Shown here: positions 8,211 to 17,266 of the stretch, in pieces
How positions within the stretch are numbered: position 1 is the stretch's first letter
Layout of the letters: each line of letters starts with the position of its first letter
Assembly (NCBI RefSeq): GCF_021010575.1
Contig: NZ_JAJNAG010000001.1
Coordinates: 1 to 64,000 of the forward strand
Reading direction: 5' to 3'
From: Limnobaculum eriocheiris
GTDB taxonomy: Bacteria > Pseudomonadota > Gammaproteobacteria > Enterobacterales > Enterobacteriaceae
Length of the DNA stretch: 64,000 bases
Made by a program: the position numbers and the translations under genes
Notes under the pieces: generated by a model
Told to the model about the DNA's origin: nothing
Databases searched by the model: none
What the model saw: only the letters and a program-made list of their open reading frames with translations

Positions 8211-9314
8211 ATGAATAGCAGCCAAACGCTGGTGGTGAAACTGGGAACCAGCGTCCTTACAGGCGGGTCACTGCGTTTAAACCGTGCCCATATTGTTGAG
8301 TTAGTGCGTCAGTGCGCGCAGCAGCATGCACTGGGCCATCGTATTATTATTGTGACTTCAGGGGCGATTGCCGCCGGACGTGAGCATCTGGGCTATCCTG
8401 AGTTACCGGCAACCATAGCGTCTAAACAGTTGCTGGCGGCGGTAGGGCAAAGTCGATTGATTCAGCTTTGGGAACAACTGTTCTCGATTTATGGCATTAA
8501 TATAGGCCAAATGTTGCTGACTCGTGCCGATCTGGAAGATCGTGAGCGCTTTTTAAATGCACGTGACATGATGCAGGCACTGTTAGATAACCAGATTGTT
8601 CCGGTGATTAATGAGAACGATGCCGTTGCTACGGCAGAAATTAAAGTTGGCGATAATGATAACTTGTCTGCGCTGGCCGCTATTCTGGGAGGCGCCGATA
8701 AACTGTTGCTGCTGACCGACCAACCGGGTTTATTTACTGCCGATCCACGCCATAATCCGGATGCAGAATTAATTCGTGAAGTGAACGGTATCGATAATGC
8801 ATTACGTGCCATTGCGGGTGACAGCATCTCCGGGCTGGGAACCGGAGGCATGGCAACAAAACTGCAGGCTGCCGATGTGGCTGGCAGAGCAGGTATTGAA
8901 GTGGTGATAGCCGCAGGCAGTAAACCGGGAGTGATTGGTGATGTGATTAATGATGTCTCCGTCGGTACACGTTTCCATGCTCAGACATCACCGCTTGAAA
9001 ACCGCAAGCGCTGGATTTTTGGTGCGCCGCCTGCGGGTGAAATTACGATTGATGATGGTGCGGTTCAGGCCATGCTGGAACGTGGAAGTTCTCTGTTACC
9101 TAAAGGAATTAAACAGGTAAAAGGCGATTTTTCTCGCGGTGAGGTTATTCGCATTCGTGATTTGTCCGGACGCGATTTAGCCCACGGTGTCGCGCGTTAT
9201 AACAGTGATGCATTACGTATGATTGCGGGGCACCATTCTCAGAAAATTGATGAAATATTAGGTTATGAATATGGTTCAGTCGCCGTTCATCGCGACGACA
9301 TGATCATCAACTAG
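8211..9314 (+). CDS. proB: Glutamate 5-kinase
   Basis: First enzyme of proline synthesis: it phosphorylates glutamate with ATP to gamma-glutamyl phosphate, and proline inhibits it. 367 residues, equal to E. coli. The N-terminal amino acid kinase domain shows [46 protein letters not shown] and [11 protein letters not shown]. The C-terminal PUA domain starts near residue 275 ([14 protein letters not shown]). proA begins 11 bases after its stop, so the two are one operon and their products form a channelling complex. Confidence 0.97.
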   Translation: MNSSQTLVVKLGTSVLTGGSLRLNRAHIVELVRQCAQQHALGHRIIIVTSGAIAAGREHLGYPELPATIASKQLLAAVGQSRLIQLWEQLFSIYGINIGQMLLTRADLEDRERFLNARDMMQALLDNQIVPVINENDAVATAEIKVGDNDNLSALAAILGGADKLLLLTDQPGLFTADPRHNPDAELIREVNGIDNALRAIAGDSISGLGTGGMATKLQAADVAGRAGIEVVIAAGSKPGVIGDVINDVSVGTRFHAQTSPLENRKRWIFGAPPAGEITIDDGAVQAMLERGSSLLPKGIKQVKGDFSRGEVIRIRDLSGRDLAHGVARYNSDALRMIAGHHSQKIDEILGYEYGSVAVHRDDMIIN

Positions 9315-9325
9315 GAGTATTAGCC

Positions 9326-10579
9326 ATGTTAGAGCAAATGGGGATGGCTGCCAAAAAGGCATCTTATCAATTAGCGGTACTGAGTTCGGCAAAAAAGAAT
9401 CAGGCACTGGCCGTGATAGCCGACACGCTGGAAGCTAACAGCGATACTATCCTGGCGGCCAATGAAAAAGATATCGCCAATGCACAACAGGCTGGCCTGA
9501 GCGAAGCGATGATCGATCGCCTGATGTTAACGCCATCCCGACTGGCATCCATTGCCAATGATGTGCGTCATGTATACCGCTTAACCGATCCCGTTGGTCA
9601 TATTATTGATGGTTCATTAATGGATAGTGGTCTGCAATTGCAACGTCGCCGGGTACCACTTGGTGTGGTAGGCATGATTTACGAATCCCGTCCTAATGTT
9701 ACGATTGATGTGGCCTCGCTATGCTTGAAAACCGGCAACGCGGTAATTCTGCGCGGTGGAAAAGAGACGGTAAATACTAATCAGGCGATGGTTGAAGTGA
9801 TTCAACTGGCCCTTAAAAAATGTGGTTTACCGGCGGCCGCGGTGCAATCTATTGATAATCCGGATCGCGCACTGATCAATGAGCTGCTTAAACTCGATCG
9901 CTATGTTGATATGATTATTCCTCGTGGCGGTGCGGCGCTGCATAAGTTATGTAAAGAGAACTCTACTATCCCGGTGATTATTGGTGGTATTGGTATTTGC
10001 CATACGCTGGTTGATGAGAGTGCCGATTTTGATAAGGCACTGATGATTATTGAGAATGCTAAAACCCAGCGACCAAGTACTTGTAATACTCTGGAAACGT
10101 TGCTGGTACATCGTGCCATTGCCTCAACATTTTTACCCAAACTGGCGGAGAAGATGCATTCCTGTGGTGTAACGCTCCATGCCTCACCGGAAGCAATGAT
10201 GTACCTCAGCGGTGGAGAGGTGAAAGTTGTACAGGTAAATGATGAAGAGTATGACAATGAATGGTTATCGCTGGATCTGAACGTCACCGTCGTTGAAGGG
10301 TTAGATGAGGCGATTGAGCATATTCGGCTACACGGTAGTGCTCACTCGGATGCAATTTTGACTCGTTCGTTAATCAATGCCGATCGCTTTGTTAATGAAG
10401 TAGATTCTGCGGCGGTATACGTTAATGCCAGTACGCGTTTCACCGATGGTGGACAGTTTGGTTTGGGTGCTGAAGTTGCTGTGAGTACCCAGAAGCTTCA
10501 TGCGCGTGGCCCGATGGGGCTGGAGGCATTAACCACTTATAAGTGGATTGGTTTTGGTGATGACCTGATTCGCCGCTAA
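9326..10579 (+). CDS. proA: Gamma-glutamyl phosphate reductase
   Basis: Second step of proline synthesis: NADPH-dependent reduction of gamma-glutamyl phosphate to glutamate-5-semialdehyde, which cyclises to pyrroline-5-carboxylate. 417 residues as in E. coli. Aldehyde dehydrogenase fold with [28 protein letters not shown], and the catalytic cysteine in [15 protein letters not shown] near residue 255. The C-terminal [17 protein letters not shown] and [15 protein letters not shown] segments are typical. It has a GGAG site before ATG and is followed by a strong terminator that ends the proBA operon. Confidence 0.97.
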   Translation: MLEQMGMAAKKASYQLAVLSSAKKNQALAVIADTLEANSDTILAANEKDIANAQQAGLSEAMIDRLMLTPSRLASIANDVRHVYRLTDPVGHIIDGSLMDSGLQLQRRRVPLGVVGMIYESRPNVTIDVASLCLKTGNAVILRGGKETVNTNQAMVEVIQLALKKCGLPAAAVQSIDNPDRALINELLKLDRYVDMIIPRGGAALHKLCKENSTIPVIIGGIGICHTLVDESADFDKALMIIENAKTQRPSTCNTLETLLVHRAIASTFLPKLAEKMHSCGVTLHASPEAMMYLSGGEVKVVQVNDEEYDNEWLSLDLNVTVVEGLDEAIEHIRLHGSAHSDAILTRSLINADRFVNEVDSAAVYVNASTRFTDGGQFGLGAEVAVSTQKLHARGPMGLEALTTYKWIGFGDDLIRR

Positions 10580-10595
10580 TGGTTATATTCATTTA

Positions 10596-10630
10596 AAACA
10601 AAAAAACCGCTAACAGCGGTTTTTTTGTTT
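10596..10630. terminator. Terminator after proBA, bidirectional
   Basis: Stem ACCGCT / AGCGGT with loop AAC, extended by an A tract before and a T tract after that also pair. It serves proA and the convergent lipoprotein gene. Confidence 0.85.
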
Positions 10631-10644
10631 GCGGTAACGTTAGC

Positions 10645-10935
10645 TTAAAAGTTGGTATAACCTTTTTCGCGCATACATTCACCAACCAGATCAATTTGCT
10701 GCTGTTCTTTCACCAGAATTTTATTCACGGTTTCATCGGAGCCAGTTTCATTGAGTGGATCTGGATGATAGCTGTTGTTGGCAGACGATCTGCTCTCTTT
10801 CTCACACTGGACTCTGTCTGCATCGGCAGTTTGTGCTGATGCACCTGCTTTTGACCAGTTACCTACTTCTGGTGCGCTGTTACAACCGGCCAGCACAAAC
10901 AGAGATAGCAATGAGACAATTAATACCTTACCCAT
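10645..10935 (-). CDS. Small putative lipoprotein, function unknown
   Basis: 96 residues with a lipoprotein signal peptide (GKVLIVSLLSLFVLAGC) and an LAGC lipobox. ATG at 10935 is chosen because GGAGTGATT precedes it and it puts the signal peptide at the N-terminus; ten extra codons upstream are unlikely to be used. The mature part is polar, with two cysteines (RVQCEKE and VGECMREKGY) that could form a disulfide. The ending CMREKGYTNF resembles the C-terminal C-M-x-x-K-G-Y seen in several small enterobacterial lipoproteins. I do not recognise the family. Confidence 0.7.
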   Translation of the reverse strand: MGKVLIVSLLSLFVLAGCNSAPEVGNWSKAGASAQTADADRVQCEKESRSSANNSYHPDPLNETGSDETVNKILVKEQQQIDLVGECMREKGYTNF

Positions 10936-11064
10936 AATCACTCCATTAATAAGTTGATAATCCACACCTGAATAAATATAGACTAGTTTTGGTAACGGAA
11001 TAATTTATAAGTGAAATTATAAAGATAAACAATATTTATTATGTGGATAATGAATAACGGAACA

Positions 11065-11697
11065 TTATCTGCGCGCCTCAAATGCTATTCTTATGGCGAG
11101 CCCGGCTAAAACAGTTCCCATCAGCCAGCGTTGAACCAGCATCCATGCGGGCCTTTCCGTCAGAAAACCGGCAATTGAACCGGCCATAATAGCGATCAGC
11201 GCGTTGATGGTGACGCTGGTAACAATTTGAATTGAACCCAGAACCAGCGATTGAGTTAATACACTACCGTGGTCAGGCGTAATAAATTGCGGTAGCAGGG
11301 ACAAATACATAATGGCAATCTTGGGATTAAGCAGGTTAGTGATAAACCCCATGGTGAACAGTTTTTTCGGACTGTCTTTGGGTAAGCTTTTAACCTGAAA
11401 TGGAGAGTGACCACCGGGTTTAACGGCCTGCCATGCCAGATACAGCAAATAGATCATTCCGCCAAAACAGAGGGCTTCATAGGCATAAGGGACGACCAGC
11501 ATAAGGGTAGTGATACCAAAAGCGGCGCATAGCATATACAGCACAAAGCCTAAAGCAACACCGGTTAATGATATCAGCCCGGCAACCCGTCCCTGAGAAA
11601 TAGAACGGGAAACCAGATATAACATATTTGGACCGGGAGTTAATGCCATGCCCAAAGACAAAATTGAAAATGCAATAATCTGCGATGTATCAGGCAT
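11065..11697 (-). CDS. LysE/RhtB-family amino acid exporter
   Basis: 210-residue inner membrane protein with about six hydrophobic segments. The RhtB-family N-terminus is clear: SLGMALTPGPNMLYLVSRSISQGRVAGLISLTG, in which TPGPNM is the signature. NLLNPKIAIMYLSLLPQF at about 115-135 is the second conserved block. Family members expel amino acids such as homoserine, threonine, leucine or cysteine-pathway products; the substrate here cannot be read from sequence. It is divergent from a MarR-GNAT regulator, a common layout in which the regulator controls the exporter. Confidence 0.88.
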   Translation of the reverse strand: MPDTSQIIAFSILSLGMALTPGPNMLYLVSRSISQGRVAGLISLTGVALGFVLYMLCAAFGITTLMLVVPYAYEALCFGGMIYLLYLAWQAVKPGGHSPFQVKSLPKDSPKKLFTMGFITNLLNPKIAIMYLSLLPQFITPDHGSVLTQSLVLGSIQIVTSVTINALIAIMAGSIAGFLTERPAWMLVQRWLMGTVLAGLAIRIAFEARR

Positions 11698-11841
11698 AAG
11701 CTATACCTTCTGGTCAATGAGTTGGCGTAATGGGATGACAACACTTCTGTTATAGCTGATTTTTTCAACAACAATCAATCACTGATTTGTTATTACGCTG
11801 ATTTAATTTCTTTATTGTTGGATATTGATCTGGTTGCGCAT

Positions 11842-11861
11842 ATCAACTAAATTAAGTTGAT
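11842..11861. promoter_or_regulatory. Inverted repeat, probable operator of the MarR-GNAT regulator
   Basis: ATCAACT-N6-AGTTGAT, 7-bp perfect arms with an AT-only spacer, in the 189-base divergent region and 25 bases before the regulator start. Size and symmetry fit a MarR dimer site. The assignment is inference from position and shape. Confidence 0.5.
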
Positions 11862-11886
11862 GTTAATTACTATATTTGAGTGAAAC

Positions 11887-12795
11887 ATGGAACCAACATC
11901 GTTACGATATTTATCGAGAATTTTAGTAAGAGAGCTGGGTGTAATGGATAAGTGGGTAAGTGGAACTCAACTTTCTCCTTTACAGGCCCATAGTTTGATT
12001 GAACTTGATAATCACTCCTTATCTGGTCTTGAACTGGCGACCGTGCTTAAAGTGGATAAGTCCAGCGTGAGTCGTATTTTGCAGGGATTAAAACAGCAGG
12101 GGCTGATAGAAATATACCCTAATCCGGTTGATGGCCGCAGTACTCTGAATCAGTTAACTGAAGCCGGTCGCAAGCAACTGGAAGCGCTGAATAGTCAGGC
12201 TAATGCCTATAATGCCAGAATCCTTCAGCAGTTAGGTTCCGATGAGTACCAAACTTTGATGTCCTCAATGAAGAAATATGTCTCGGCTATACAGAGCGTA
12301 GCCAGACAATCTTCCAGAATTATTACTATTCGTCCCATTGAAGCCCGGGATAATGCGGCGATTGCCGAAATTATAATGGCTGTCTTTGGTGAATATGGTT
12401 TGTTGGGTCGAGAGGGGTTTAGCTTTTCCGATCCGATACTTCATCAACTGTCGGAAGTTTATAACCAGAAGGGCAGTGCTTATTGGGTCGTTGAACTGGA
12501 CGGTATTGTATCTGGCGGTGTTGGTATTGCTCCGATGGAAGAGGGATATTGTGAATTACAGAAGCTCTATTTTTTGCCCTCTGTCAGAGGCATGGGGATT
12601 GCCCGCCGCATGGTGGTTACCGCGCTGGAATTTGCCCGTCAGCAGGGCTACGACCACTGCTATCTGGAAAGTACCGCAACGCTAAAAGAGTCGCTGAAAC
12701 TGTATGAATCCGTGGGGTTTGAGTATGTGGACGAAAGAGTTGGAGCGAGCGGCCATCATGCATGTGAGGTATTGATGGTGAAGCGATTGCGCTAA
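11887..12795 (+). CDS. MarR-type regulator fused to a GNAT acetyltransferase
   Basis: 302-residue two-domain protein. Residues 1-140 are a MarR winged helix: LSPLQAHSLIELDN, then LELATVLKVDKSSVSRILQGLKQQGLIE as the recognition helix, then PVDGRSTLNQLTEAGR as the wing. Residues 147-302 are a GNAT domain starting IITIRPIEARDNAAI, with the acetyl-CoA loop in LPSVRGMGIARRMVV and the closing LYESVGFEYVD. Such fusions are a known domain pair. The substrate is unknown. Divergent from the LysE-type exporter, so it may sense or modify the exported compound. Confidence 0.88.
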   Translation: MEPTSLRYLSRILVRELGVMDKWVSGTQLSPLQAHSLIELDNHSLSGLELATVLKVDKSSVSRILQGLKQQGLIEIYPNPVDGRSTLNQLTEAGRKQLEALNSQANAYNARILQQLGSDEYQTLMSSMKKYVSAIQSVARQSSRIITIRPIEARDNAAIAEIIMAVFGEYGLLGREGFSFSDPILHQLSEVYNQKGSAYWVVELDGIVSGGVGIAPMEEGYCELQKLYFLPSVRGMGIARRMVVTALEFARQQGYDHCYLESTATLKESLKLYESVGFEYVDERVGASGHHACEVLMVKRLR

Positions 12796-12820
12796 AAGAA
12801 TCCGATTTAGTATTGAGAAT

Positions 12821-12880
12821 GGTTTCGCCCGCAAATGATAATGCCTCTTGCCTGGCAGCAGCCAGGCAAGAGGCATTAAG
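12821..12880 (-). repeat. Truncated copy of dispersed repeat family A
   Basis: Bases 12821-12839 match the terminal bases of the family A copy at 34218-34236 with one difference, and 12866-12880 matches 34272-34286 closely (GCAAGAGGC then TTAAG). The inner part is replaced by a long hairpin that serves as terminator. As with the other copies, it lies between convergent genes. Confidence 0.55.
12841..12876. terminator. Long hairpin between the MarR-GNAT gene and ynfA
   Basis: A 16-bp perfect stem (ATGCCTCTTGCCTGGC and its complement) around AGCA. It overlaps the last base of the ynfA stop codon. No long T tract follows, but the stem is strong enough to block or mark the 3' ends of both convergent transcripts. 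Confidence 0.65.
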
Positions 12881-13199
12881 CTTTCCAACCAGAAACTAAA
12901 ATTAATACACCGGCCAAAACTACCGTCGCGCCCAGCCAGTCATACATAGACAACCTGATACCATCCACCAGCCTTAACCAAACCAGTGCAGTAGCGATAT
13001 AGATACCGCCGTAGGCTGCGTATACCCGGCCGCTGGCGGCAGGATGCAGGCTTAACAGCCAGACAAACAGCGCCAGACTACCGGCAGCGGGCAATAATAT
13101 CCAAATGGAGGCTGATTTTCTTAACCACAAATAGGGAAAAAAGCAGCCAATAATTTCCGCTAATGCAGTCGCAATAAATAACAGCAGGGTTTTAACCAT
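12876..13199 (-). CDS. ynfA: YnfA family inner membrane protein
   Basis: 107 residues (E. coli YnfA 108) with four transmembrane segments. Characteristic sequence: [55 protein letters not shown], and [15 protein letters not shown]. It belongs to the UPF0060/DMT-like small membrane proteins; a small-multidrug-resistance role has been proposed for some members but is unsettled. ATG at 13199 gives the family length; a start 17 codons upstream is possible but would add a non-homologous tail. Confidence 0.9.
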   Translation of the reverse strand: MVKTLLLFIATALAEIIGCFFPYLWLRKSASIWILLPAAGSLALFVWLLSLHPAASGRVYAAYGGIYIATALVWLRLVDGIRLSMYDWLGATVVLAGVLILVSGWKA

Positions 13200-13287
13200 A
13201 AAATGTCGTAAATGCTCCGGACATAAAAACTCATTTATCGATACTATCATGATGCAATGGCGGAGTCCTGTTGAGCGACTTTGGACA

Positions 13288-13806
13288 TTACGGGTTAGTC
13301 TTTACCTTCTCAAAGGCTAATAGCTTCTCTTTAATTGGTAATCCACCTTCATAACCCGTTAATGAACCATTAGACCCAATAACCCGATGACAAGGAATAA
13401 TCAGGCTAACCGGGTTGTTACCATTAGCCGCCCCCACGGCTCTGGAAGCTTTGGGATTTCCAATGCGGGTCGCTAATGTTTGGTAGCTTATGGTTTCACC
13501 AAACGGGATTTTAAGCAGTTCATTCCAGACTTTGATCTGAAATGCGGTGCCGTACAGATGAATGGGTAAATCAAAATCAACTCTTTTGCCTTGCTGATAT
13601 TCACGAATCTGTCGGGCAACAAACTCGACTTTATTATCGTCACGGGTGACTTCCAGTCGTTTGGCATATTCCAGATCCTGTTGAATATGAAATGACAGAC
13701 GAATGAGTTTATCCGACTCATCCAGCCAGGCAGACAGCGAACCAAACTGACTGTCAAAAATGCCAATTGTTGTGGCATTTATCAGGTTTTTGCTCATTGG
13801 CCTCAT
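13288..13806 (-). CDS. ogt: Methylated-DNA--[protein]-cysteine S-methyltransferase
   Basis: Suicide repair protein that takes the methyl group from O6-methylguanine (and O4-methylthymine) onto its own cysteine. 172 residues. The active site [20 protein letters not shown] is complete. The DNA-binding helix and Arg finger lie in [31 protein letters not shown] at 13806 is chosen because it overlaps the upstream stop as ATGA and has TGAGG 8 bases before it, giving translational coupling to the ada-alkA gene. An ATG 24 bases upstream lacks a ribosome site. The name ogt is by family; it could equally be called an Ada C-domain type MGMT. Confidence 0.9.
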   Translation of the reverse strand: MRPMSKNLINATTIGIFDSQFGSLSAWLDESDKLIRLSFHIQQDLEYAKRLEVTRDDNKVEFVARQIREYQQGKRVDFDLPIHLYGTAFQIKVWNELLKIPFGETISYQTLATRIGNPKASRAVGAANGNNPVSLIIPCHRVIGSNGSLTGYEGGLPIKEKLLAFEKVKTNP

Positions 13807-15275
13807 GATTTTTTCCTCAGGCTTTCCCATAAGCAGGTGGTGGCCTGCGTGCGGAATGGGCTAAATGGTTTCATTAACTGCTCGGTTTCTGCGGCGCTGG
13901 GGCGGCTACTCAACTGGTAGAACTGTTGTAGAGCGGCATAAAGCCCGCTGTCCCCCACGGGAACGCAGTCGGCGAACCCCATACCGCGTATCAGCGTATA
14001 GCGCGCGGTCCAGGGGCCAATTCCTTTTAATTCACAAAGTTTTCTTTCTGCCACAACGGCAGAGCCCTGTTCCAGCTCATCCAAATCAAGCGCTCCGCTG
14101 ACAATTGCTTTTGCCACCCCGATAAGATATTGAGACTTTGAATGAGAAAATCGAATATCAGTAAGCTGATGGGGTTCCAGTGCGGCAATCTCTTTGGCTG
14201 AGGGGTGAATACGAAACCCATCTTGTCCTATTACCGGACCGGCTAACTTAATCAGCGCCTGCCGCAATGTTGCGGCAAAGGTCAGGTTGATTTGCTGGCC
14301 AATGATTGCCCATACCAGTGATTCAAAGGAATTCGCTGTCATAGGCACATAGATGGCCGCAGAGGATTCAATTAATCGGGCCATATGTTTATTTTGTCTG
14401 GCACTGCTGCGAAAACCCTGAACATCCGTATTTAAACCTAATAACCGTAGTACCTGACGATGAATTTCCACACCTGCGGGCTGCTCGCTATGGGGGAGGA
14501 AGTTTTCCGGTAGCGTCCAGCGGCAAGTGGCTGTTGAACCGTTGATATGCAGATGAATAACCACCGGATAGCCATTAATCCATAAGGCTTTAGTAAAACT
14601 AGTCTCATCAAGATGTTCAGAGAGGCTCTCTTTATCACGCAAATGGTAGCGCCAGGCATAATCCGCGTTGAAATCATCAGGCAGTTTTAACAAAAACGCA
14701 TTGCTGTTACTCAATAAGCGCCATGCACTGGGCGTCATTGCCATATGGGCAGAAAACTGCCGGTGAAAGCTGGCCTCGCTTTCAAAACCAACGGCCAGAC
14801 CAATATCCAGAATACGTTGTGAAGAATGAATCAGGGCAGAACAGGCGGCTTTAATTCGTTCACGATTGAGTAAATCTGCGGGTGAAAGATGAGCATGCAG
14901 GCGAATTAATTCATTCAGTTTTGTGGTGCTGATACCACAGCTTTTTGCCAGTGAGCTGACGCTGGTAAATGATGATGGGCAAGAACGAATACGTGCCAGC
15001 ATCTCAATAAACAGATTCTCATCGACATTTTCGCCGCGATAAAAAAGGTCAGGGCGACAGCGTTTACAGATTCTAAAACCTTCGGCAATGGCTTCCTGTT
15101 CTGTTGCCAGAAAGCGAATATTCTTTAATAAAGGCTTGCGGGCAGGACAAGAGGGCAGGCAGTAGATACCCGTTGATTTTACACAGGTAAGAAATTTGCC
15201 ATCATATTTCTGCTCGTGATTCAGAATTGCCTGATACATGAAGTCATCGCTCCAACGTAATGGCCTGAATTTCAT
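13803..15275 (-). CDS. Ada-type regulator fused to AlkA-type DNA glycosylase
   Basis: 490-residue fusion. It starts with an Ada zinc domain whose four cysteines lie in TGIYCLPSC and FRICKRCRPD; methyl transfer from phosphotriesters to the first of these activates Ada. An AraC-type helix-turn-helix follows (SLAKSCGISTTKLNELIRL and ILDIGLAVGFESEASFHRQF), then an AlkA-like 3-methyladenine glycosylase from about residue 190 with WAIIGQQINLTFA, the helix-hairpin-helix LKGIGPWTARYTLIRG and a downstream Asp in VPVGDSGL as catalytic candidate. The O6-methyltransferase domain of E. coli Ada is supplied by the next gene. ATG at 15275 has AAGG 7 bases upstream; an ATG at 15302 is the alternative. Confidence 0.9.
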   Translation of the reverse strand: MKFRPLRWSDDFMYQAILNHEQKYDGKFLTCVKSTGIYCLPSCPARKPLLKNIRFLATEQEAIAEGFRICKRCRPDLFYRGENVDENLFIEMLARIRSCPSSFTSVSSLAKSCGISTTKLNELIRLHAHLSPADLLNRERIKAACSALIHSSQRILDIGLAVGFESEASFHRQFSAHMAMTPSAWRLLSNSNAFLLKLPDDFNADYAWRYHLRDKESLSEHLDETSFTKALWINGYPVVIHLHINGSTATCRWTLPENFLPHSEQPAGVEIHRQVLRLLGLNTDVQGFRSSARQNKHMARLIESSAAIYVPMTANSFESLVWAIIGQQINLTFAATLRQALIKLAGPVIGQDGFRIHPSAKEIAALEPHQLTDIRFSHSKSQYLIGVAKAIVSGALDLDELEQGSAVVAERKLCELKGIGPWTARYTLIRGMGFADCVPVGDSGLYAALQQFYQLSSRPSAAETEQLMKPFSPFRTQATTCLWESLRKKS

Positions 15276-15857
15276 TGCAGTACCTTGTGTTGTGACTGTC
15301 ATTGTTTACCTTCAATACTGTCGCCTGATTAAACTATCTTATCTGTTTTTAGCCTGATAACAGAACTCACAGATAAATTAAAAATTGGGAATGCCATAGG
15401 GAATGATTGTGACCAGGGTAAAACCATTCGTCCTCTCAATTACACCGTTAGATATTTTCTGTGCTGAAAATTTTGCCTGATGCTATTGAAAGCAAAATGA
15501 ACCTAAGCAACGGTTATTATTTAAGATTAAAAAATGAGCAGCTCATGAGTGAATAAATAGATTTTTATGCTAAAATGCCTGCTGTTCGGACTGCTATTTA
15601 ATCTTTGTTTAGATAATTGTTCTGTGATCGCCAATAAGACTTGTTTTCTATGGCTATTATTGTGTTTACTTAGCGCCGTTATTGGTGAAGTCGCCATAAA
15701 ATCATCCTTTTTAGTATACAAATTATCCAGTTTAATGTTGTTAAATTGCCATTCAGGCAGGGATCTGTGCTGTTAAGCTGCCGTATTGCAACGCATTTAC
15801 GATGCAGGAAAAACAATGTTATGAGTGGATTTTTTGATAAATATGTAATGGTTTAAT
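15276..15857. other. Long intergenic region ada-alkA / brnQ
   Basis: 582 AT-rich bases holding the promoters of the two divergent genes. No terminator, repeat or known RNA was recognised. The only coding candidate is a short minus-strand frame at 15527-15697, listed separately. A hydrophobic plus-strand frame overlaps it and is probably chance. Confidence 0.4.
15527..15697 (-). CDS. Possible small ORF, 56 residues
   Basis: ATG at 15697 follows an AAGG site with 8-base spacing, and a TATACT lies just upstream, so it could be expressed. The product is basic and polar at first (HNNSHRKQVLLAITEQLSKQ), without a signal peptide or recognised domain, and ends in a hydrophobic stretch. No homologue is known to me. 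The region is AT-rich, so a chance frame is quite possible. Confidence 0.22.
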   Translation of the reverse strand: MATSPITALSKHNNSHRKQVLLAITEQLSKQRLNSSPNSRHFSIKIYLFTHELLIF

Positions 15858-17180
15858 ATGAAACAACTGAGTTCTAAAGATATTATCGCCCTGGGCTTTA
15901 TGACGTTTGCCCTGTTTGTTGGCGCCGGCAATATTATTTTCCCTCCAATGGTAGGATTGCAGTCTGGTGAAAACGTTTGGATTGCGTCATTAGGCTTTCT
16001 GCTAACCGCCGTGGGTTTACCGGTGGTGACAGTCATTGCACTGGCCAGAGTGGGGGGAGGTATTGAAGCACTCAGTTCTCCAATTGGTCATAAAGCGGGG
16101 TTGTTGCTGGCGACTATATGTTATTTAGCCGTAGGCCCGCTGTTTGCCACACCGCGAACCACAACGGTATCATTTGAATTAGGTATTGCTCCGTTGTTAT
16201 CCGATAAAGACAGCAGCTTACCGCTATTCATTTATAGTCTGGTCTACTTTTCGCTGGTGATTCTGGTCTCTCTTTATCCGGGCAAACTGCTGGATACCGT
16301 TGGTCGTTTTCTGGCTCCGTTAAAAATTATTTCACTGGCGGTTTTAGGTATTGTTGCACTGCTGTGGCCTGCCGGGGAACATCTGCCTGCGATACAGGTT
16401 TATCAAAATATTCCATTCTCCAAAGGGTTTGTTGAAGGTTATCTGACGATGGATACCCTGGGAGCACTGGTATTTGGCATCATTATTGTTAATGCCGCGT
16501 GTTCTCGCGGTGTTTCCAGCCCTACGTTGTTAACGCGCTATACGGTTGTTGCCGGTTTGATAGCGGGTATTGGTTTAACGCTGGTTTATTTAAGCCTGTT
16601 CAATTTAGGTTCCGGCAGTGGTTCTCTGGTACCTGATGCCACCAATGGCGCAGTCATTCTTCATGCCTATATTCAGCACACCTTTGGCGACTTCGGTAGC
16701 TTCTTCCTGGCGGCAATGATCTTTATTGCCTGTATGGTTACAGCGATTGGCTTAACCTGTGCTTGTGCGGAGTTTTTCTCTAAATTACTGCCGTTATCCT
16801 ACCGTACCCTGGTGTTTATTCTGGCTATTTTTGCCATGGTGATATCCAATTTAGGGCTAAGCCACCTGATTCAGTTCTCGGTGCCGGTATTAACTGCAAT
16901 TTATCCTCCTTGTATCGCTTTGGTTGTATTAAGCTTTACCAGTCGTATGTGGCGTTCTGAAAGTCGTATTATGATTCCGGTAATGCTGGTAACATCAGCG
17001 GTCGGTATTTTGGATGGCATCAAAGCATCAGCTATTGCGCACATTTTACCGAGCTGGATTGATACACTTCCTGGTGCGCAGCAGGGGCTGGCATGGCTAC
17101 CTCCTGCGGTTGTAACATTAGTGATTGCAGTGATTATCGATCGCTTAATGCCTCTGCATCAGGAAGCAACCAGAACGTAA
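15858..17180 (+). CDS. brnQ: Branched-chain amino acid:cation symporter BrnQ
   Basis: LIVCS-family permease that takes up leucine, isoleucine and valine with Na+ or H+. 440 residues with about twelve transmembrane segments. The N-terminus [27 protein letters not shown] is the family signature. [32 protein letters not shown] and [16 protein letters not shown] are further conserved blocks. The ribosome site is weak. proY follows 86 bases downstream, as in E. coli, with a hairpin between them. Confidence 0.95.
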   Translation: MKQLSSKDIIALGFMTFALFVGAGNIIFPPMVGLQSGENVWIASLGFLLTAVGLPVVTVIALARVGGGIEALSSPIGHKAGLLLATICYLAVGPLFATPRTTTVSFELGIAPLLSDKDSSLPLFIYSLVYFSLVILVSLYPGKLLDTVGRFLAPLKIISLAVLGIVALLWPAGEHLPAIQVYQNIPFSKGFVEGYLTMDTLGALVFGIIIVNAACSRGVSSPTLLTRYTVVAGLIAGIGLTLVYLSLFNLGSGSGSLVPDATNGAVILHAYIQHTFGDFGSFFLAAMIFIACMVTAIGLTCACAEFFSKLLPLSYRTLVFILAIFAMVISNLGLSHLIQFSVPVLTAIYPPCIALVVLSFTSRMWRSESRIMIPVMLVTSAVGILDGIKASAIAHILPSWIDTLPGAQQGLAWLPPAVVTLVIAVIIDRLMPLHQEATRT

Positions 17181-17211
17181 TTTTTAGACAGGGTATTATT
17201 TATTGATAATA

Positions 17212-17238
17212 AACGCCGCGGTCTTAATCTGCGGCGTT
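17212..17238. terminator. Hairpin between brnQ and proY
   Basis: 8-bp perfect stem AACGCCGC / GCGGCGTT with an 11-base loop. There is no T tract afterwards, so it is a weak or Rho-assisted stop, or an intercistronic mRNA hairpin. Confidence 0.45.
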
Positions 17239-17266
17239 ATAACGAGAAAAGACGAGTAACTTCGGC

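Noticed and set aside
15567-15776. 69-codon hydrophobic plus-strand frame before brnQ
   Set aside because: It lies opposite the slightly better minus-strand candidate, has no ribosome site, and has Cys/Leu-rich composition typical of AT-rich antisense.
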